A model generated the notes under the pieces. That model made no database searches. It saw nothing but the letters and a program-made list of their open reading frames with translations, and had not been told where the DNA came from. Position numbers and translations under genes: made by a program. A stretch of 64,000 nucleotides of DNA from Lunularia cruciata. Taxonomy: Eukaryota; Streptophyta; Marchantiopsida; Lunulariales; Lunulariaceae. This document shows, in pieces, positions 51,556 to 63,780 of this stretch. The number at the start of each line of letters is the position of its first letter. The first letter of the stretch is position 1. The stretch lies in contig CAOYZS010000005.1 of NCBI GenBank assembly GCA_948567375.1, forward strand, positions 62,001 to 126,000, written 5' to 3'.

Positions 51556-54364
51556 CATTGTGATGATTCATTTCTTCTTGAAGTTGTCCACTTTACATGA
51601 AAAAAATTTCCATGGAGTTTTGTTCTACTCCCCCATTGAAGGCATAATTTCCTCAATCAAAGTTGCTTTGCATCAATCCATTATTGTGATCACAAATGCA
51701 AAATATCACCAACACTATGACTCTTCACGGATTTGTCAAGGCATTGCTTCAATTGCTATCAAACTTGCAATTCAAACTTCTCCAAACACTCATAAAAAGA
51801 TAGAGGAGTGATAGTCATAATTAAGCTAAAACAACAAGCATTGAGTTACAACAATTTGCTTTACTCAACTTCAAAATAATAGTACTAAATAATAACAAAC
51901 TATGAATGCCCCCTTTAAATAAGCAAATCACTATGACCATTATCTAACTATACACCATTCCTTCACAATCTCCAAATCCAAATCAACACTCTACTAATTC
52001 ATATCTACCTCTTTAGATATGAAATCCATTACTCCTACTTCTATCCAATGTCTTCCTCTACTTAAGCTTTGACATCTAATGTAACTACAATGTTCTCTTG
52101 CACTTTGGGTTCAACTACAACTTCTTCAATCTCTATCCTATCTTTAGCCTAAACTAAAATTGAAGGTCATGGGTCTACTAATTACTTCCTCCTTCTTGGC
52201 TTTAACAACTTCAATGACATCGAGTAACTCACCCAAAGATACTTGTTCTCCTACTTGTGATCCTCACATTGGGTTTCTTCTTTCTCATTACTCCTAAGTT
52301 CTAATTTCACCAAATCTAATCTAAGACAAACATTATTTCTTACTTCCAACATCTTCCTATCCACATTCTCTCTTAAGCAAATCAATAACTTATTCATATC
52401 TACATTCTTTGCTTTCTACTTCCTTGTCTATTGCACTAAGAACTTCAATTTGTGCAATCTGGTTTCTTCCACCTTTACTTTCATGACAACTTCTCTAATT
52501 GAATCTGACTCATTTCTCATAACTATCTTCTCTTGACTCCCTTTTGTCTCCAACCCATTTTGATACATCTTCAACTTCTCTTCAAATTCTGCTTTTAGTG
52601 CTTCCTTCTCCCCCACATATTGGAAAAGATGAGTCTCTACACTTCTGATCAGTCTTTGCAACCTCTCTTCCTCTCAATTTCAATTTGTCAACTCACATTG
52701 CTAGGCCCAATTATTTTCATGTGTGCTCTTCCTTAGGCTCTCCATCTCTTGGTCCATCACAACTGCCACTGCCTTTGAATGTATCATCTTCAGTTGTGCA
52801 CCAACAAATTCTCCTTTCAATTTCTCAAATGTTGCCTTTTGGTCCTTAAATTCTATAGCTTGTCATTCAACTTTGTTGTTGCACTTCACAAAACTCTCTT
52901 GCAAATTTTCAAAGCTCTTCCTCCAAAGAACAACATCCACCCAAAGTATTTTGGCTTCTTCATCACCTTGGGTTATCTTCTTTTGCAACTTTGAGGTTTC
53001 TTTACTCAAGAACTTCACTACTTCTAGTTCATCCTTCACTTCAAGATGTGCTCTCTTCAACTATTCCTTCTTCTTTTGCAATTGCAACAACAAGGGACAT
53101 ATGATCTTTGATATGTATTCTACTCCATAGAACTCTCTATCATTGTCTTCTCTTCCGTCGGTGCTTCTTTGACTGGTGCCTTAACCCAAAGTCTTGATCT
53201 TCTCACCTTAAGTGTTACCTCTTCCAAGCTTTCTTCTTTCTTCTTGACTTTACTCAATCCTTGCAGCTACGGCTTGCAAACTTCTCTTTCATCTTGCTAA
53301 TCTTGGAAACACCTAGGCTACCTCCCTTGCTCTTTCTCCCTCTAGCTTCACTATAGGTAATTCCAAATACGGCATATATCCTCTTCCATACAATCAATTG
53401 CCGCATGGAATTCCTCATCCTCTTCTCTAGCCACTTTGTCCACTGATTGCTAGACTTTGGGTTTCCCTCATTGTCATTCCTAGAATCCTTACTCTATAGA
53501 GTGAGCTCTTCTTCTTTGTCTCTTGAGTCTTCACACTCAACTCGGCTTTTTCTTCTGATTCTTCTTTTGATGACTGGTTCTTCACTACCACCATCTCGTG
53601 CCTTGGATTCAACCTCCTGAATTTTCATGCCTTCATTGGCAACACTCTTTCTTTGGGTGTACCATACTTCCTTGGCCTTGGGATATCCACCCACACTTTC
53701 TTCTCCTTCCTTATCTTGAGGTAGTGCTCATTGCCTTCATGGATTTTCATAATGAAGTATTGCTTGTCTACATCCGCCACTCAATGTAAATTGGGGTGAA
53801 AGTATGAGACCATCCTTCCTTTGAGCTTAGAAGATTCAGTCCCAAATAGAAATGGGTTGAAAAGTGTACAAAGTAATGGGGTGGCAGATCCATTCTCCAA
53901 CTATTGATCATTTGACCGACTCTTTGGTTGAAACACTTTGCCCAATTCACCGCCTCTCCTATAAACCTCTAGTGAAAAACAAAACCTATTGCTTCATCAT
54001 ATAGGTGGTTTTCTCTAGCTTAAATGGCATCATCATGATGACTATACCCTTTCATATTGGATCCTGATAGCTCTCTACCTTGTACCGAGAAGTACTACAA
54101 GAATTCCTCACCTTGAGTATTTTTTCCAAAGAATCAGACTTTTGATAGAAGGTGACTCCTCTTACTTCTCTTGCAAAGACAAATCTCCAATGCGACTCAA
54201 TCTATTGAGTCAAATTTCCTCTCTTTCCCTTTGTCTTGGGATTTTCTTTGCAATTACATGCAACAATTTGTGCCATGAACCCTCAAAAGGTCAAATTCCA
54301 ATTCCATGCCAAAAAGGTAAGACAAAGTCATGACTTTGATCCTTGCCAATATGTCTAATTCATG
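51556..54364 (-). repeat. Degenerate family-U LTR fragment, host of the next solo LTR
   Basis: Starts inside U5 (TGTGATGATTCATTTC) and extends through R (TTTAAATA at 51914-51921) and the U3 ORF to the N-terminal domain, where the plus-oriented solo LTR at 54370 interrupts it. Confidence 0.7.
52060..54364 (-). pseudogene. U3-ORF pseudogene in the 51556-54364 fragment
   Basis: Frames at 52428-52661 (coiled coil, VEETRLHKLKFLVQ), 52863-53060, 53427-53694 and 53768-53950 (MNWAKCFNQRVGQM, LPPHYFVHFSTHFYLGLNLL) follow the family order. Many stops. Confidence 0.65.
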
Positions 54365-54859
54365 AATGGTATGGTGCACACATTTTATTTTATTTTTCTG
54401 TTTTGTAAGCAATTGTAGAAGAAGTAAGCAAGAAAGCCGAATTATGAAGAAAAGAATAGATGGGAGTGTCTTCAGAGGGAATCCAAAGAAGTCGACTTAG
54501 GTTTGGAAAATTGAACTTGGAGAAACCTTTCTACATGGCAAGAAAGTACACTTCAAGAAATGGCAGAGGCAGAAGAAGCATGTCTTGACAATGACAAGAC
54601 GTCAACACTTGAAGAAAGGGGAGTTGATTTTGAAATTGACTAAAAAATGACTGCAATTTGGGGTAATATAAAATTGCAATTGCATAGGGGAAAATTGAAT
54701 ATGCCAAGTAGATTTCCTATTCCTTTGAGTAGTCGTCCTGCAATAATGCATGTCAAGAAGCCGATTGAGAGTGAAATTTTCTGAAATCTAGAAGGGGTTA
54801 GAGTGTCTCGTCCAAGAGAGGGAATAGTCTTCCAGTGCCAAAGAACGAGAGAGTAGATC

Positions 54860-57230
54860 ATGGCAAAGAAGGTCAAGAACACTCTTGTAGTAAGAAGTTT
54901 TGCAATTCAGAGGTTGGATGTCCTAGCAAGGATCGAGGTCTTGAATAGACTTCATATTACTTTTTTAGCATGGAATTGGAATTTTAGTCTCCCACGAGTC
55001 ATGGGTGCCAATAATTGTGAGGAAGGTCTTGAAGTCAAGGAGAAGAGAGGAAATCCGGCTCAATGGATTGAGTCAAATTGGAGGTTAGTGTTGGGGAAGG
55101 AAGCAGGAGAACCGACAGGGATCACCTTCTATTGGGAGTGTGATGCTACAAAGGAGACTGTGGACATATGCAATTCGTTCTTTGTTCCACATACAAATGG
55201 TAACAAGGTGGGGTCCTATTGGGACCCGATTAAACAAAGCATCGTGGAGATGATAATGGCAATGTTCAAACCAGAACAAACAACTTATGTGAATATGCAA
55301 CAAGTGGTCTTTTTTCACTAGATGTTTGCAGGAGTGAAGGTGAACAAGGCAAAGTGTTTCCACCAGCAAACGAGGAAGATGGTTGTCAATTGGAGGACAA
55401 ATTCACCTCCACATTATTTTTCACCATTTGCAACATATTTCTACTTTGGGTTGAATTTGCTGATAGCAAAGGAGCGGTGTCGCATGGTGTCACATTTTCA
55501 TCCTGATTTGAGATGGGAAGCGGATGAAGAAGAATAGCAATACATGGCATACCTACGAGCCACTAATGATCATTTCTTGAGAAAGGGACAATAGGAGATG
55601 GAAGAAGTCATAAGCCCGAAGGCAAAGAAGTGGAATAAATCCAAAGAAGTAGATTTGCCTCCAGCACAAAGAAAGACCGGAAGACTTGTTTTGCGGGGTA
55701 AGAAGGTGATGAAATAAGAACCTTTAGAAACTGAGTCTAAAGGGGAGATAGAGTCTAGAGGAGAAGACTCAGAAGAAGCTGAACTCACGTTACAAAGTGG
55801 GGAATCCGGAAGTGTGAATGAGGGTGAAGACAAAGTTCAACAATTGGCTGAAGTAGAAGAAGATGAAGCTTTTCATGCAATGATTGATATTATAAAGGGA
55901 AATGCTAATCCCTATGTAGCCTTGGTCATGGAAGAGAAGGGGGCTGAGCAAAAGGAGAACCCTATGGGCCTAAGTTCAGCAGGTAAGGAAGAAGGAAGCT
56001 CGAACATAGTATTGCTGAAGGTACAAAGATCGAGACTTTGGAAGAAGGAGGCGGCGGAAGAGGTGTGAAGTACAAAGATGGGGCTGAAGACAAAGAGAAA
56101 TTTGGAGGAATATAGTATTTATTGCATGTTGTAACTCCATTGTTGGAGCTGTTGAAAGAGCACCAGAAGGTAACCCCACAAGGTGATTGTATGAAGGTGA
56201 TGAGTGAGTTGTAGGTGGTGAAGTATCTACTGGCTGAAGTGAAGGGATTGCAGGAGCGTGTAACCCGAAGAGACAAGGAAGTCGAAGAGCTTCGGGTGGA
56301 TACAATCTTGAGGAAGAAGACTTTCAAGAAGTTGCAAGAGAGTTTTGAGTCAAGAGGGAGAGAAATGCAGTGGCAAGCCAAAGAGTTGAAGGAGCAGACA
56401 ATGTTGCTGACCAAGATGAAAGAGGAGGTCAGTGAAGTGTGCATGGAGAGTATTCATGTGAAAGTGATGGCATCAATGATGGAGCAAGAGTTAGAAAGCT
56501 TGAGGAAGAGTGCAGCCAGGAAGGATCAGGCATGGCCGAGAGAGTTGGCGGTCAGATATCAAGAAGAAGAAAGGCTTAGAGAGTTGGTACAAAGTGCTGA
56601 GTTACAGAGTTCTCAATATGCGGAGGAGAAGAAGATGCTTGCTGCTGAGTACAAAGATGAGTTGAAGATGTACCGGGAGGAGTTGAAGGCAGAGCAATCT
56701 TGAGGGTGTGCATCTAAGTCAATAAGAGATGGTGTGGGAAAGTTGAGATAAATGTTGAGCACTGAGGCTGAAGGAAGATTGGAAGAAGCAAGACTACACA
56801 AGTTAAAGTGCTTGTGCAAGAAACTCAGAGGAGGAGAGCCAAAGATGTTGATATGAACACTCTACTAATCCGATTGAGGGAGCGAGTAGATAGAATGATG
56901 TGAGAAGTAGGAGACAATGTAAGTCTCAGATTAGATTTAGTGAATTTAGAGTTAGAGAGAATTAGCAGTAGTGTGACATAGGAGTTTAGGGTGTTTAGAT
57001 GTTGTAGAAGTAGGAATTCAGGTGTTTTCAGACTTGTCTTCAAGACATTAGAAAAGAGTGGGTTGCAACATAAAGAAGTAGATGGATTACACATCACCTC
57101 AATTGTAGTTCTTAGTGAAGAGGTAGTAGAAATAGTGAAGGAATTTGTAGAATCAGAAATACGCAAAGAAGGAGAAGTAATAGGAAGATCATCGGGTTTA
57201 AAAGCCAATGAGGAGATTGACATCAGATAA
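54860..57230 (+). pseudogene. U3-ORF pseudogene in the 54370-58032 solo LTR
   Basis: Opens with ATG at 54860 (MAKKVKNTLVVR...) and keeps one frame to about 56068 through a few stops (55319, 55535). It carries RRLDVLARIEVL-like sequence, FLAWNWNFSLPRVM, NPAQWIESNWRLVLGKEA, SPPHYFSPFATYFYFGLNLL and MVSHFHPDLRWE. It shifts frame before the coiled coil (56215-56703) and C terminus (56991-57230). Its first 40 residues differ from those of element 3, so the N terminus is variable in the family. Confidence 0.8.
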
Positions 57231-57352
57231 AAGTAGAAACAGTTTTGAAATTTGAAGAGGTAGATATGAGGAGGTGGTTTGCATTTTGGATCTATAGGTA
57301 GGAAGAGTTGTTATAGAATGGTATAGTTGTTAGCAACTATTGATTTCTCTAC

Positions 57353-57360
57353 TATTTAAA
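57353..57360 (+). promoter_or_regulatory. TATA-like box in the 54370-58032 solo LTR
   Basis: TATTTAAA in CTACTATTTAAAGGAGGCATTC, 679 bp before the LTR end and about 120 bp after the ORF stop. Confidence 0.6.
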
Positions 57361-58032
57361 GGAGGCATTCACAATATTATATTGTTCAGTATTCATAATT
57401 CCAAAGATAGATAAAGCTAAGTGATGATTTCAATGCTCTTTGCTTGAGCTTAATTTTGGGTATCAACTCTACGTGTGGGTTTGTGAGTGTTTGGAGAATT
57501 TCAATTGGCAAGTTAGTGTGCTTCATGGATGTTAGATTCTGCAGCCTTGATCTTCATTCTGTGTGTTAGATCTTGAGTGAAGTGCAATCTGAGCAATGCC
57601 TTGATAGATCTGAGAGGAATTGTATTGTTGGTAGTATTCTATATTTGTGACTGCAGCATTGAGTTGATGTGAAGCAATTTTGATCGAGGAAGTTGTGCCT
57701 TGAGTGGAGGAGTAGTACACAATTTTGAGGCAAAGTCGTTTTGCAATGTAGTGCTATTTTTGGGAGAATCTGAATCATCACAATCAACATTTGTTTGGAT
57801 AGAATTTGCTATGTTGTGATTATGGGTGTGTGTATTCATGACAAGTTGTCAAGATTATGAGCTTGTTACTCTCTTTTGGGTGTAGTTTCTACCTGAGAGA
57901 TTAAAGAGGAGCCCAAGAAGAACTACATATTACTGTTTGACTTCGTATTTGATCAATTCTGAATTGTATCTCTATGGGAACAAACTTTACTTACCTTATT
58001 ACCGCAAAAGTGATATTTGCCAGGTTGTCATA

Positions 58033-58170
58033 AATGGCAAGACTTCTCACCAAACTCTACATTTTGCACTTCCTCAGTCTCGGTCTCAAAATGATCAAAC
58101 TCTCCCCAAAACTCAAGATTCTAAACCCTAAACTTTATCTAACTTTTACCATCATAACTTCTTAGTACAT
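58033..58170. other. Target duplication and unassigned sequence
   Basis: AATGG, then about 130 bp that may continue the interrupted LTR but is too diverged to assign. Confidence 0.3.
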
Positions 58171-58175
58171 GAACC

Positions 58176-58366
58176 CTACATTTCAGTACTATAGAGAACC
58201 ACTGGCTGTACAAGAGATCTGAACAACACCTTCAACTCCCATGTTGTAAGATGAGCAAGTCTAGAGTGATTCATGAGTGAATACATATCTTTATACCTTG
58301 CCGTAATTCTAATCTTCACACAAGTAGATAGGTTATAGTCATGAGAAAACTCAAGGCCCAAGTATT
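58176..58366 (-). pseudogene. Inverted LINE ORF2 fragment
   Basis: The minus frame GLEFSHDYNLSTCVK, SLMNHSRLAHLTTWELK, VQPVVLYST matches the plus-strand LINE at about 62275-62460 (GLEFSHD, SLMNCFRLAHLTIWEL, VEPVVLYG). It is a third LINE piece, in opposite orientation. Confidence 0.7.
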
Positions 58367-58619
58367 CAACTCTTCCAATCTTGAATCATTGGTATTGTTC
58401 ACTTGAGTCTTGACCTATCAAAGAGCCTGATTTTTCAAAGCAAAATATGACATAAGTAGCAAGACCTCCAAAGCCCCTTCCTCTATTCCAATTGAACCAA
58501 CAAGAGTAATACCTTCAATGTCTTGAATGGTGTTTGTGATACCAACATTTTTTTGTTTTGGTAGGTTTTAGAGAAGAAGTATATATTTGAATCCAAATTA
58601 AAGCTAAATTGGAAGAAAG
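58367..58619. other. Unassigned sequence before LINE copy 2
   Basis: No coding signal seen. It may be LINE 5' or intergenic sequence. Confidence 0.3.
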
Positions 58620-59914
58620 TTGTTGAGATTGTTGAGGCATTAGAGGTCAAGATGAAGTCATATGCTGAACCTACAAAGGTGGCTCAAATCTCTTACTTGC
58701 AAGACCATGAGATTGAGAGGGAGAACCAACTTGTAAAAATGAAGAACTTGAGGATTTTGGGTTTACCAAAGAAAGAGAAAGAAGATAGAAAGGCCACATT
58801 GTGTGAATTTATTGCTGATTCTTTGAGAGTCCATGATCCTTAGATTTGCAAGCATTTAGATTGGAACAACAAGGTACACAACCCCAAAGCATTTTGGTGA
58901 GATTTGACTCAAAAACTAAGAGGAACTTATTGATGGAAAACAAGGCTATAGTCAAGGTAAGGTTTATCTAGTTGGACCCTAATCTCACATCTCTCCTATG
59001 GCAAGCAAAGAAGGGAGAATTAGCAAAAGTGAAGGAGGCTAAACAAGTAGTTTCTGTTGCATTCTTGAGAGATAATAGAGTTGTGACCAATCAAAAGAGA
59101 TTGTTAGCTACTCTATAGAAAGACCTGACCTTTAGAGTGTTGTTTCAGAATGTTCATGGGTTCACAAGCACTAAACTTGTGTGGGATGATGCTAATCTGA
59201 TCAATGTTGTGGAGATATGGGAACATGAAAGGAGCACCATTCAAGAAATTGAAGGTTTCACTCTTGTTGGTTCAAACTAAAAAAAGTGGAGGCAAAAAAG
59301 AGGATGCTCCAAGCATGTCACTTAGCCTTGAAACTACTTTTACCATCTCTGAAGTTGATGTCAAGTACCAACTCAAGAAGTTGGCTAATGGTGAGGCCAA
59401 AGACCTTGATGGACTTTGTGTTGAACTTCTTAATTGGGGCTTTGTGAGGCTTTGTTATGAAATGAGGCTTTATTCCTTGATGCTCCCAAGCATGGCACAT
59501 AGCCTTGGATCTATTTTCACCATCTCTGAAGCTGATGTCACAAACCAACTCAAGAAGTGGGCCAATGGTAAGGCTGAAGACCTTGATGGACTTTGTGTTG
59601 AACTTCTGAAATGGGGTAGTATCCATCTGATTCTTGTCCTCACTTCCCTCTTAAATGAGGCAATCAGGTCTAGTTTTTGTTTTAGATGGTATTTGAAGAA
59701 GGTAGGTCCTCTTCACCACTTTGGCCAAAGATGTCCTCACAAATTACCATACCATACGTGTAGGAAGTATCTTCGTCAAGTTGTATGGTTGAATTTTGGA
59801 GTCTAGGTTGAGTACTTGGGCTGAAAAGTACAAAATTTGGGCCATGTGCCAAGTTGGTTAGAAATCAGGCTCTAGTACTTTTGACCATCTATTAGTACTC
59901 CATGTTTTGTAGTG
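58620..59914 (+). pseudogene. LINE copy 2: ORF1 end and ORF2 N-terminal RT region
   Basis: 58652-58843 gives the ORF1 block (ENQLVKMKNLRILGLPKKEK, ATLCEFIADSLRVHDP). After noncoding-looking sequence, 59204-59806 encodes the start of the RT domain, with TISEVDVKYQLKKLANGEA and DLDGLCVELLNWG repeated as TISEADVTNQLKKWANGKA and DLDGLCVELLKWG. A stretch continuing toward LTSLLNEAIRSSF follows. The endonuclease region is missing or unrecognisable. Interrupted at 59919 by a solo LTR. Confidence 0.7.
59338..59617 (+). repeat. Tandem duplication in the LINE ORF2 N-terminal RT region (period about 177 bp)
   Basis: 59338-59440 and 59515-59617 are diverged copies of the same 103-bp coding block and stay in the same frame. 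Confidence 0.75.
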
Positions 59915-59919
59915 TAAAT

Positions 59920-61744
59920 TGTGACAACCCAACAAATATCACTTTTGTAGTAATCGGGTCAATAAAGTTTGTTCTCACAGAGATACTATCCAGAATTGGT
60001 CAAATACAAAGTCAAAAGTCACAATGGCAGTTCTTCTTGATAGCTTCTTTAATCTCTCAGGTAGAAACTACACCCAGAAGAGAGTAACAAGCTCACAATC
60101 TTGACAACTTGTCACGAATACACACACACATAATCACAACATAGCAAATTCTGTCCAAACAACTCTTGATTGTGATGATTCATATTCTTCCGAAGACGGC
60201 ACTTCACTACAAAGACCGATTTTGCCTCAAAATTGTGTTCCACCCCTCCATTGAAGGCATAACTTCCTTGATCAAAATCACTTCACATCAACTTTGTGCT
60301 GCACTCACCAATGCAGAATACTAACAACACTACAATTCCTCTCAGACCTGTCAAGGCATTGCTTTGATGCACTTCACTCAAGATCAAACACACAGAATGA
60401 AGATCAAGGCTGCAGATTCCAACATCCACAAACACACTAACTTGCTCTTCGGAATTCTCCACACGCTCACAAACATAAACACGAAATTGACAATTGGAAT
60501 TAAGCTTAAGCAATGAGTACTGAGAACAACACTTCACTTTATCTATCTTCATAAATTTGAATACTGAATAACATCGTATTGTGAATGCTCCATTTAAATA
60601 CTAAAGCAAATGGCAGACTTGCCTACCTAGGCACCGCTTCCTAACATCTCTTCCTACCTACAGATCCCAAGTGACAATCTATCTCTCCATATCTGCCTCT
60701 TCCTATCTCAAAATGGACTTTTATCCCGATCTGATGTCTACATCATCATCGGCTTCCAAACCCGATGATCTTCCTACTACTACTCCTTCTTCGGGTATAG
60801 TTGATTCTACCAATTCCTTCATTAATTCTACGACTTCTTCACTAGGAACTACAATTGCACTAAGGAGTGACTTATCTAACTCTCTATCTTCTGACCCACT
60901 CTTCTCTAATGTGTCAAATAACAAGTCCGATGACACCTGAATTCCTACCTCTGCAACATCGGGTCTAATTACAATCAATTCTTTTGCTAATTCTACTATA
61001 TCCTCATCACAAATTGTAATTGAAAGCATGGGTACACTATCTATGCCTTCAATTAGTAACCCACGTTCCTATAATCTCTCATGTTACTGACCCGAAGACC
61101 CTTACACTCTGATCTTGCACTTTGGGTTTATTCAGTATTGCTACTTCTCCTTCAATTCTTGTTCCATCTTCAATCGGAACTGAAATTGAAGTCACGGGTA
61201 TCCTAACTATATATTCTTTCTCTATCCTAATTCTCTCTAATGCCTCTGGCAAGATTCTCGAAGTCATCTTCATTGCACTCCGAGTTCTGACTATCTCAGA
61301 TACAGTCATCTTCGTCTTGAGTCGAAGAAGCTTCTAACCCGAAGTTGTGCCAACCCGAAGTCCGATGACACTAAACTCCTTTGTAAATTTACTCCCAAAA
61401 CTTCAAATACTTACAACTTCTTCTACAGACCTTCAAACTTTACGTTTTTTGTGGCAATGGAAAGCCCTAAACAAGATGCTTCCAACAAGATATAGCACGC
61501 TTGATTTAGACTCGGGAACATTGAGATATAGCTCCCGCAAGAATCTCGACCTGTAACTTCCATTCCTTCTTCGGGTCTACCCTCTTTCAATCCTGGCTGA
61601 GTCCGTCTTCATCGGACACAAAGTCAACTTCTTTGGGCTTGATCAAAATACAAATTTCCTCTCATTTCTTCTCCATTTGGTTTCAATTTGGTTTCAGCAA
61701 GACACTTCTTCTTCAAAACTCGTTCAAAAAATGTGTGTACCACA
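59920..61744 (-). mobile_element. Short family-U solo LTR (1825 bp), TSD TAAAT
   Basis: TGTGACAACCCAAC...GTGTGTACCACA, flanked by TAAAT at 59915-59919 and 61745-61749 inside LINE copy 2. Both edges and the TTTAAATA box (60593-60600, offset 673 bp) match the family. The U3 part is only about 1.1 kb and lacks most of the ORF, so this is a deletion derivative or a short subtype. Confidence 0.9.
60721..61310 (-). pseudogene. C-terminal U3-ORF segment in the short solo LTR
   Basis: 60721-61029 ends in DDDVDIRSG and carries the VQVSSDLLFDTLEKSG block; 61079-61309 adds VSEIVRTRSAMKMTSRILPE and VQDQSVRVFGSVT. The latter is shared with 1-250 of this window and is not present in the element 3 proteins. 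The Trp-rich domain and most of the coiled coil are absent. Confidence 0.65.
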
Positions 61745-62990
61745 TAAATCTAAGGGTTGGGAGAGCTAAGTATGCTTCATTTATTGATTTCATGAAGGCC
61801 TTTGATAAGGTGCTTAGGAAATCTCTAAGTGGGAGACTCATTGAAGTTTGTGTTTGATAGGATCTAATTGTTGCTATCTTTAGACTCTATGAGCAAGTGT
61901 TTCTGAGACTTTCATCTTTGAGCTCTCAAGATGTCTTCAGCACAATGGGTGTGATTCAAGGTTGCTTTCTATCCCCAACTTTGTTTGGAATCTTTATCAA
62001 TAACCTACAGGGACTACTCATGGAAGCTAGAGCCACCGGTGTACAACTTAACTCTTTGATGATACACGCACTCCTTTATGCAGATGATGTAGTGCTCCTC
62101 TCCACCAATCTAGAGAATTTATAGAAGTTTTTGGATTCTCTCCTTTGGTTTTGCAATCAAACAAAGATGGAGGTGAACCTTAACAATTCCAAGGTGATTA
62201 TGGTGAGTTCTAAAGGTGTCACATCTTTCTTTTTTGATGGAAAGCGCTTGGAATAGGTTTCTTCTTATAAATACTTAGGCCTTGAGTTTTCTCATGACTA
62301 AATTCGGTCCACTTGTATGAAGAAGCAAATCAATTCAAGGTTTAGAGCTTTTTCTTCACTCATGAATTGCTTTAGACTTGCTCATCTTACCATATGGGAG
62401 TTGAATAAATTGTTGTTAAGATCTTTTGTAGAGCCGGTGGTTCTCTATGGTGCTTAGATTTGGGGCCAAGTACTAGGAAGACATGGTGGAGCCTATTGCA
62501 CTCTAAGAGGTGATCAAGGAGCAATTCTTACTTTGCTTATTGCAAGATCTTGATACCAAGAGGATGTTTTATCAATTGTTTGTACATCCTATGTTAGTAC
62601 ATTGTGAGCAAGATTATCACTTGGTTAGGATTTCTACTTCACTTAGACATGTTATTGCTCACTATAGAACTATCTTTCATAGACCATAAGTAGAACAATG
62701 ATGTTGGCATCAAATAGAGCATTCCATGCACCTTTGGATATTGTGTTCTATGAGCAAATTTGAGGATGAGCACCATGTCTTTGTTGAGTGTCCTTACCAT
62801 CAGATCAAAGTTAGACAGATGATTAGTTGTATTGAATTCTCAACTCTCTTACAGATTGAGACTTTAGCGTTAGGGAAGTATATGACCAAGATTAGTATGC
62901 ATTGGACTTGTTTGTTACAAATTGGTCAGATGCCCTAGGTTTTTGCCTATGCTCATATTTCATTGTGTTTTGTATTTAAGTATTTTGACT
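61745..62990 (+). pseudogene. LINE copy 2: RT core to 3' end
   Basis: Non-LTR reverse transcriptase blocks in order are YASFIDFMKAFDKV (about 61777), GVIQGCFLSPTLFGIFINNL (about 61947), the catalytic LLYADDVVLLS (YADD at 62077-62088), MEVNLNNSKVIMVSSKG, then SSYKYLGLEFSHD. A Cys/His C terminus follows, FEDEHHVFVECPYHQ (about 62755-62805). Stops and frameshifts divide it. It ends in a T-rich 3' region near 63030. No poly(A) tail or target duplication is clear. Confidence 0.8.
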
Positions 62991-63030
62991 CTTTAGGTAT
63001 TCCGAGATTTAAGTTTCATTCTTTCATTAT

Positions 63031-63780
63031 TTCAAAGAAAAGAAAAATTGTGTGTTGGGATCAGAAGAAGGAAATGCAATCTGATCCAACTCAAGGAAGT
63101 TGAATTTTTGTCAAAGGAAGAAGGAATCAGATCAGATACTCAAAGTAAGGATACTTTGGATCTGAATGATCAACCTGATCCAAAGACACATTAACCACTT
63201 TAACTCGTGCCATACCAACCAAGAAGGTCCACTCGATAAAAATGGCTACGTTGTGTGAGGATAAATGTGAGAGTGACAAGGGTAAGTCATGCAATAGATG
63301 TGAGTTTAGACTACACTTGACTAAAGAATGATTGAAAATCTGAGAAGTATAAATTTAGACTTTGTCAAGGAACTCTAGAATGTTGAAGAGATATCTTGTC
63401 CTCTAAATAGTTGTCTTGAGAGAGTAAGAATAAGGAGCCAAGTCATGAGATTGTTTTGTGAGAATTCAAAAACAAGTGAGCACATGATGTCGATGAAGGG
63501 AAGTAAATAGGTTTGGGCACTTTCTGTTTGGACTCCTATAGTTCAGAGATTAGACATGTTAGCAAGAATCAACGTCTTGAGCTGACTTTGGATTTCATTT
63601 CTAGCATGGAACTAGGACTTGAGGCTTCCAAGGTGCATGGTAGAAATCATAATTAGTAATTTTATAGATAATTCTCTAGACATAAGGAAGAGAGGAAGTC
63701 CAACTCGATAGACAAATTCAGATTGGAGAGTTGTGTTGGGTAGAGATGCAAGAGAGCCTATAAGAATCACCTTTAATCTT
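63031..63780 (+). pseudogene. Family-U LTR fragment with the N-terminal U3-ORF domain
   Basis: From about 63540: VQRLDMLARINVLS, ISFLAWN, KRGSPTR, SDWRVVLGRDAREP, homologous to the N-terminal Trp-rich domain, with stops. The upstream 500 bp loosely fits the LTR 5' part, but the terminal TGTGGTGCCC is not clear. Confidence 0.55.

Larger units (their letters stand above)
54370..58032 (+). mobile_element. Family-U solo LTR (3663 bp), TSD AATGG
   Basis: Plus orientation, from TATGGTGCACACATTTT to GCCAGGTTGTCATA. It is flanked by AATGG at 54365-54369 and 58033-58037. It is inserted into an inverted older family-U LTR. TATTTAAA at 57353-57360 lies 679 bp from the end. Confidence 0.9.
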
